Assembly (NCBI RefSeq): GCF_031085295.1
Contig: NZ_JAVFWO010000004.1
Location: 62,001 to 126,000, forward strand
Direction of reading: 5' to 3'
DNA from: Microbacterium psychrotolerans
GTDB taxonomy: Bacteria; Actinomycetota; Actinomycetes; Actinomycetales; Microbacteriaceae
DNA: 64,000 nt
Part shown: piece after piece, positions 60,011-64,000 of the stretch
Position numbering within the stretch: the first letter of the stretch is position 1
Layout: each line of letters begins with the position of its first letter
The notes under the pieces: generated by a model
What the model was told of the DNA's origin: nothing
What the model saw: only the letters and a program-made list of their open reading frames with translations
The model's database searches: none
Made by a program: the position numbers and the translations under genes

Positions 60011-61107
60011 AGAAGCTCATCACACACCGGCTGTTCTGGCCGGTCGCGGCCCTGCTCGCACTGATCGTGGTCAACACGATCGCGCGGCCGCAGTTCATCA
60101 GCGTCACCGTGCGCGACGGCCAGCTGTACGGCGCGCTGATCGACATCCTCCGCAACAGCGCCCCGCTCATGCTCGTAGCCCTCGGCATGACGATCGTCAT
60201 CGCCACCCGGGGCATCGACCTGTCGGTCGGCGCGATCATGGCCGTCTCGGGCGCGGTGGCGCTGACGATCATCGACACCTCCGGTGACCCGGGCAGCGGT
60301 GCCACCGTCGCTGTCGCGCTCCTGATCGGCATCCTCGTGGCCCTCGTCCTGGGCGTCTGGAACGGCTTCCTCATCGCCGTGCTGGGCATCCAGCCGATCA
60401 TCGCGACCCTCGTGCTCATGCTGGCGGGACGCGGCGTGGCCCTGCTCATCACCGACGGGTTCATCACGACGGTCACCAGCGCGCCCTACAAGTTCATCGC
60501 GACGGGATACGTCATCGGACTCCCGTTCGCCCTGTTCATCTCCATCGCGGCGATCGCGGTGATCGCCCTGCTGGAGCGGCGCACCGCGCTCGGCGTCCTG
60601 ACGGAGTCGGTCGGCATCAATCCCGAGGCGAGCCGGCTGGCGGGCGTCCGCGCCCGGGGCATCGTCTTCGGCGCCTACGCCGCGAGCGGGGTGCTGGCCG
60701 GCATGGCGGGCGTGCTCTACAGCTCGAACATCATGGCCGCCGACGCGAATGCCGCGGGGCTGTACATCGAGCTCTACGCGATCCTCGCCGTCGTACTCGG
60801 CGGCACGTCGCTCATGGGGGGCAAGTTCACCATCGCAGGAACGGTCGTCGGCGTCCTCACGATCCAGACGCTCGAGTCCACGATCCTGTTCCTCGGCGTG
60901 CCGTCGGCGCAGGCGCCCGTGTTCTTCGCAGCCGTCGTGGTCGTGGTCGTCCTGGTGCAGTCGCCGCGGCTGCACCGATTCGCCCGCGGGCTGATCGCCT
61001 CGCGCCGCTCCGGCGGTGGTGGCCGCTCCGGCGGCGGCGGTCCGAGCACGTCCGCACCCACACCCTCGACCACGACGGAGCCGACGAAGGCGGAGGCGGT
61101 CCGATGA
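60007..61107 (+). CDS. Sugar ABC transporter permease (YtfT-like)
   Basis: 366 residues; RbsC-like membrane protein with ALGMTIVIATRGIDLSVGAIMAVSGA, a GIQPIIATLVLMLAGRGVALLITDG segment and VLGGTSLMGGKFTIAGTVVGVLTIQTLESTI. Gly/Ser/Thr-rich cytoplasmic tail of ~30 residues. GTG start inside the ATPase stop (GTGA). Confidence 0.93.
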   Translation: MKKLITHRLFWPVAALLALIVVNTIARPQFISVTVRDGQLYGALIDILRNSAPLMLVALGMTIVIATRGIDLSVGAIMAVSGAVALTIIDTSGDPGSGATVAVALLIGILVALVLGVWNGFLIAVLGIQPIIATLVLMLAGRGVALLITDGFITTVTSAPYKFIATGYVIGLPFALFISIAAIAVIALLERRTALGVLTESVGINPEASRLAGVRARGIVFGAYAASGVLAGMAGVLYSSNIMAADANAAGLYIELYAILAVVLGGTSLMGGKFTIAGTVVGVLTIQTLESTILFLGVPSAQAPVFFAAVVVVVVLVQSPRLHRFARGLIASRRSGGGGRSGGGGPSTSAPTPSTTTEPTKAEAVR

Positions 61108-62123
61108 CCACGACGACTCAGACCGAGGCCGGGCGCCCGACGCTCGGTGCCCGCTATGCCACTTTCATGAGCCGCCACTCGTCGCTCATGCCGACGTTCG
61201 CGGCCATCGTGATCCTGATCGTGCTCCTCGTGGGCGCGCAGCTCGCGTTCGGCAACTTCATCACGCCTCGCAATCTGTCGGCGCTGCTGCTGAACAACGC
61301 CTACCTGCTGATCCTCGCCGTCGGCCTGACGTTCGTGATCCTGACGGGCGGCATCGACCTGTCGGTCGGCTCCGTGATGGCGTTCACCGGCATCCTGTGC
61401 GCGAAGCTGCTGGCCGAGGGGCTGCCCGCGATCGTGGCGATACCGCTCATGCTGCTCGGCGGCGCCGCGATCGGGCTGCTGATCGGAGTGCTCGTGCACT
61501 ACTTCGACGTGCAGCCGTTCATCGCCTCGCTCGCCGGCCTGTTCCTTGCGCGCGGGCTGGCGTTCGTGGTCAGCCTCTCGTCGATCCGCGTGGAAGACCC
61601 CGCCGTGCTGTGGCTGCAGCGGACGCGGCTGACCGTGGGCGACTGGTACCTGACGCCCACCGGCATCCTCGCCCTGCTCATCGTCGCGATCGGCGTCTTC
61701 ATCACGCAGTGGACCCGATTCGGCCGCACGATCTACGCCATCGGCGGCAACGAGCAGTCGGCGCGGCTGATGGGTCTGCCGGTGGCGCGGACGAAGATCC
61801 TCGTCTACGTCATCAGCGGCGTCTGCGGAGGCCTCGCGGGCCTCGTCCTCACTGCCTACTCGGGCGCCGGCTACCCGCTCAACGGCGTGGGCACCGAGCT
61901 GGATGCGATCGCCGCGGTGGTCATCGGCGGCACGCTCCTGACGGGTGGCTCCGGCTACGTGATCGGGTCGATGATCGGCGTGCTCGTGTACGGCGTGATC
62001 AAGACCGTCATCGCGTTCATGGGCGCGGAGCAGTCGTGGACCCGCATCATCATCGGCGGGCTGCTGCTGGTGTTCATCGTCGTGCAGCGATTCATCGTCA
62101 CGCGGTCCGACCGTCGCCGATGA
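61104..62123 (+). CDS. Sugar ABC transporter permease (YjfF-like)
   Basis: 339 residues, second RbsC-like subunit: VGLTFVILTGGIDLSVGSVMAFTG, GQ-type YAIGGNEQSARLMGLPVARTKILVYVISG and GGTLLTGGSGYVIGSMIGVLVYGVIK. ATGA overlap with the previous gene. Two different permeases with one YtfQ-like receptor match the furanose-transporter family layout. Confidence 0.93.
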   Translation: MTTTTQTEAGRPTLGARYATFMSRHSSLMPTFAAIVILIVLLVGAQLAFGNFITPRNLSALLLNNAYLLILAVGLTFVILTGGIDLSVGSVMAFTGILCAKLLAEGLPAIVAIPLMLLGGAAIGLLIGVLVHYFDVQPFIASLAGLFLARGLAFVVSLSSIRVEDPAVLWLQRTRLTVGDWYLTPTGILALLIVAIGVFITQWTRFGRTIYAIGGNEQSARLMGLPVARTKILVYVISGVCGGLAGLVLTAYSGAGYPLNGVGTELDAIAAVVIGGTLLTGGSGYVIGSMIGVLVYGVIKTVIAFMGAEQSWTRIIIGGLLLVFIVVQRFIVTRSDRRR

Positions 62124-62160
62124 CCCGAGTGCCATGAGCGGGCCCGTTCGCGTCTCACGA

Positions 62161-62166
62161 CATAAT
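62161..62166 (+). promoter_or_regulatory. Candidate internal -10 hexamer (CATAAT)
   Basis: Five of six matches to TATAAT, 6 nt before ATG 62173, which lacks a ribosome site. It suggests a leaderless internal transcript for the second ATPase and the LacI gene. No clear -35. Confidence 0.4.
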
Positions 62167-62172
62167 GGCGTG

Positions 62173-63702
62173 ATGGACGAGCGGCGTCCGCTCATGGAAC
62201 TCACCGGGGCGACGGTAAGGTTCGGCGCGGAGACCGCGCTCGACGACGTGCGCTTCCGCGTCTTCCCGGGCGAGGTGCACTCTCTCATGGGAGAGAACGG
62301 CGCCGGAAAGTCGACGCTCATCAAAGCGCTCACCGGGGCCCTGCACCTCGACAGCGGACTCATCGAGCTGGACGGCCATCCCGTCCGCTTCGGAACACCG
62401 GCCGATGCGCTGCGCGCCGGGATCAGCACGGTCTATCAGGAGATCGACCTGCTGCCGAACCTCACCGTCGCCGAGAACATCTGCCTCGGCCGGGAGCCGC
62501 GTCGACTCGGCACCATCCACTGGTCGGCCATGCGGGAGCGCGCCGCTGAAGTGCTCTCGGGGCTGGGCCTGACCATCGATCCGGCGTCGATGCTCGGCAG
62601 CCACTCGCTCGCCGTGCAGCAGCTCGTCGCCATCGCGCGGGCGCTCTCGATCGACGTGCGGGTGCTCGTGCTCGACGAGCCCACCTCGAGCCTCGACATC
62701 GACGAGGTGGCCGAACTCTTCCGCGTCATGCGCGACCTCAAGGAGCGAGGGGTCGCAATCGTCTTCATCTCGCACTTCCTGGACCAGGTCTACGAGATCG
62801 CGGACCGCATCACCGTCCTCCGTGGCGGCCGGCTCGTCGGCGAGTACCTGCCGACGGAGCTGCTGCGCATCGACCTCGTCGAGAAGATGCTCGGGCGCAG
62901 CGTCTCGGATCTCGGCACACGCGACCGCGTGGACGCCGCGCCGGAGGCGGCATCCGCTCTCCTCCACGCTCAGGGCGTGACAGTCGCTCCCGGCATCGCC
63001 GACGCGGACGTCGCGCTGCATGAGGGTGAAGTGCTCGGATTCGCGGGCCTCCTCGGGTCGGGACGAACCGAGCTGGCGCGCGCGATCACCGGCGCCGACC
63101 GGCTCGACGCCGGGATCATCAGGATCAGCGGCAAATCGATGGAGCCGAGAAGCCCGCGCGAGGCGATCGCGTTCGGCATCGTCTACTCGTCGGAGAACCG
63201 CCGCACCGAGGGGATCATCAGCGAACTCAGCGTGCAGGACAACATCACCCTCGCACTGCAGGCGGAGCGGGGCGTGTTCCGGCGCATGCGGGATCAGCGC
63301 CGCCGGGAACTGGCGATGAGCTGGATCGAGGCGCTCGACATCCGGCCCCCCGACCCGGACCGCCCCGCGGGCACGCTCTCGGGCGGCAACCAGCAGAAGG
63401 TGCTGCTGGCACGACTGCTCGCGCTGTCGCCGCGCGTGCTCGTCCTCGACGAGCCGACGCGCGGCATCGACGTGGGCGCCAAGGTCGAGATCCAGAACCT
63501 CGTCGGCGAGCTCGCCGACAACGGACTGTCCGTGGTGTTCATCTCCGCCGAGCTCGAGGAGGTGCTGCGCGTCGCCGGCCGCGTCGCGATCCTGCGCGGG
63601 GGCCGGGTGGTCGACACGCTGCCGTCCGACTCGCTCACCGTCGAATCCCTCATGGCGCTCGTCGCACAGGCCGACGACGCCGACGAGGAGGGAGCTCGGT
63701 GA
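62173..63702 (+). CDS. Second sugar ABC transporter ATPase (YtfR-like paralogue)
   Basis: 509 residues from ATG 62173; an in-frame ATG at 62134 is possible but has no better ribosome site. Two NBDs as in the 58472 gene: GENGAGKST / SHSLAVQQL / VLVLDEPTSS, then LLGSGRTE / LSGGNQQKV / VLVLDEPTRG. The first halves are so alike (MGENGAGKSTLIKALTG, ISTVYQE, SHFLDQVYEI, DRITVLR, GRLVGE) that they are paralogues. Follows the second permease by 49 bp and overlaps the LacI gene by 4 nt. It may serve the same permeases, or a transporter elsewhere. Confidence 0.93.
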   Translation: MDERRPLMELTGATVRFGAETALDDVRFRVFPGEVHSLMGENGAGKSTLIKALTGALHLDSGLIELDGHPVRFGTPADALRAGISTVYQEIDLLPNLTVAENICLGREPRRLGTIHWSAMRERAAEVLSGLGLTIDPASMLGSHSLAVQQLVAIARALSIDVRVLVLDEPTSSLDIDEVAELFRVMRDLKERGVAIVFISHFLDQVYEIADRITVLRGGRLVGEYLPTELLRIDLVEKMLGRSVSDLGTRDRVDAAPEAASALLHAQGVTVAPGIADADVALHEGEVLGFAGLLGSGRTELARAITGADRLDAGIIRISGKSMEPRSPREAIAFGIVYSSENRRTEGIISELSVQDNITLALQAERGVFRRMRDQRRRELAMSWIEALDIRPPDPDRPAGTLSGGNQQKVLLARLLALSPRVLVLDEPTRGIDVGAKVEIQNLVGELADNGLSVVFISAELEEVLRVAGRVAILRGGRVVDTLPSDSLTVESLMALVAQADDADEEGAR

Positions 63703-64000
63703 CCGACGAGAAGCAGGCACGCTCCGCGAACATCTTCGACGTGGCCCGGCTCGCCGGCGTCTCGCACCAGACGGTCTCGCGGGTGCTCAACGACCTGCCC
63801 AACGTCCGCCCCGCGACGCGCGCACGGGTGGAGCAGGCGATCGCGCAGCTGCGGTACAGCCCCTCCCCCGCCGCCCGCGCACTGGTCACGCGCCGCACCC
63901 GCACGATCGGGCTCGTCGCGCCCGGTGTCTCGGACTACGGCCCGACATCGGTGGCGACGGCCTTCAACTTCGCGGCCCGCGCGGAGCGCTACAGCGTCGA
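63699..64000 (+). CDS. LacI-family regulator (partial, cut by window end)
   Basis: About 100 N-terminal residues from the GTG at 63699, which overlaps the ATPase stop (GTGA). HTH IFDVARLAGVSHQTVSRVLNDLPNVRP, hinge SPSPAARALVTRRTRTIGLVAPG, then the start of the effector domain. Its specificity residues (H-Q...R) share Gln and Arg with the LacI regulator beside araDBA (T-Q...R), consistent with the similar operators at the two loci. Likely local regulator of the importer. Confidence 0.9.
   Translation, partial: MTDEKQARSANIFDVARLAGVSHQTVSRVLNDLPNVRPATRARVEQAIAQLRYSPSPAARALVTRRTRTIGLVAPGVSDYGPTSVATAFNFAARAERYSV

Noticed and set aside
1..64000. CRISPR array, prophage, integrase, transposon or rRNA genes
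   Set aside because: No spaced direct repeats of the right size, no integrase/transposase reading frames, no rRNA signature; the only RNA gene found is tRNA-Arg, and no integrase or att-like repeat sits beside it.

Overview
The window reads as the chromosome of a high-GC Gram-positive actinobacterium. Supporting signs are the GC-rich third codon positions, the dominance of LacI/GntR/ROK-regulated sugar ABC transporters with lipoprotein binding subunits, GTGA/ATGA gene overlaps, many apparently leaderless starts, and conserved hypotheticals typical of Microbacteriaceae. A Microbacterium-like genus is my inference. No rRNA, CRISPR, prophage, transposase or integrase was seen. One tRNA-Arg(ACG) is present.

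Layout. 1-5.2 kb (minus strand): a GntR/FadR-type regulator, a cytosine-deaminase-like amidohydrolase and a Dpp/Opp-type ABC importer (binding protein, permease B, permease C cut by the window edge). 5.4-6.3 kb: a fructosamine-kinase-family gene. 6.3-14 kb (minus): one long operon, Gfo/Idh/MocA oxidoreductase - cupin - oxidoreductase - LplB/LplC-type permeases - family 1 binding protein - DUF624 protein - an orphan GH42 C-terminal domain, facing a LacI regulator. 15-21 kb: a DUF1349 protein, an acidic PepSY-like membrane protein, an OmpR-type two-component system and an ArsR-MFS pair. 21-25.5 kb: small conserved or unknown genes. 26-32 kb: a GH13 alpha-glucosidase with a MalFG-type ABC importer and a ROK regulator. 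32.6-38.6 kb: an XRE/SDR pair, a MarR/VOC pair, the tRNA, small proteins and an SDR.

38.7-44.9 kb: aldose 1-epimerase, L-arabinose isomerase, ribulokinase, ribulose-5-phosphate 4-epimerase and a LacI regulator, with a perfect 18-bp palindromic operator ahead of araD. 45-47.5 kb: DUF2236, SDR-epimerase and DUF1992 genes. 47.5-53.9 kb: a LacI regulator, an ABC importer and a GH127 beta-L-arabinofuranosidase. 54-57.1 kb: DUF4287, cupin, ArsR and MFS genes. 57.4-64 kb: a YtfQ/R/T-YjfF-like furanose importer with a second, paralogous ATPase and a LacI regulator cut by the right edge.

The right half looks like a pentose (L-arabinose/arabinofuranose) utilisation region. A GH127 enzyme would release L-arabinofuranose, a furanose-type importer would bring it in, and AraA/B/D would convert it to D-xylulose-5-phosphate. 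The ara palindrome recurs (15 of 18 positions) at the furanose importer promoter 13.5 kb away, together with a second diverged copy, which suggests shared control. Other candidate regulatory links read directly from the DNA are CTGAAGC direct repeats ahead of both the response regulator and the PepSY gene, tandem GTTCGA-N6-TCGAAC sites at arsR/MFS, cre-like sites at the GH127 locus and CTTGG/CCAAG sites at the GntR locus.
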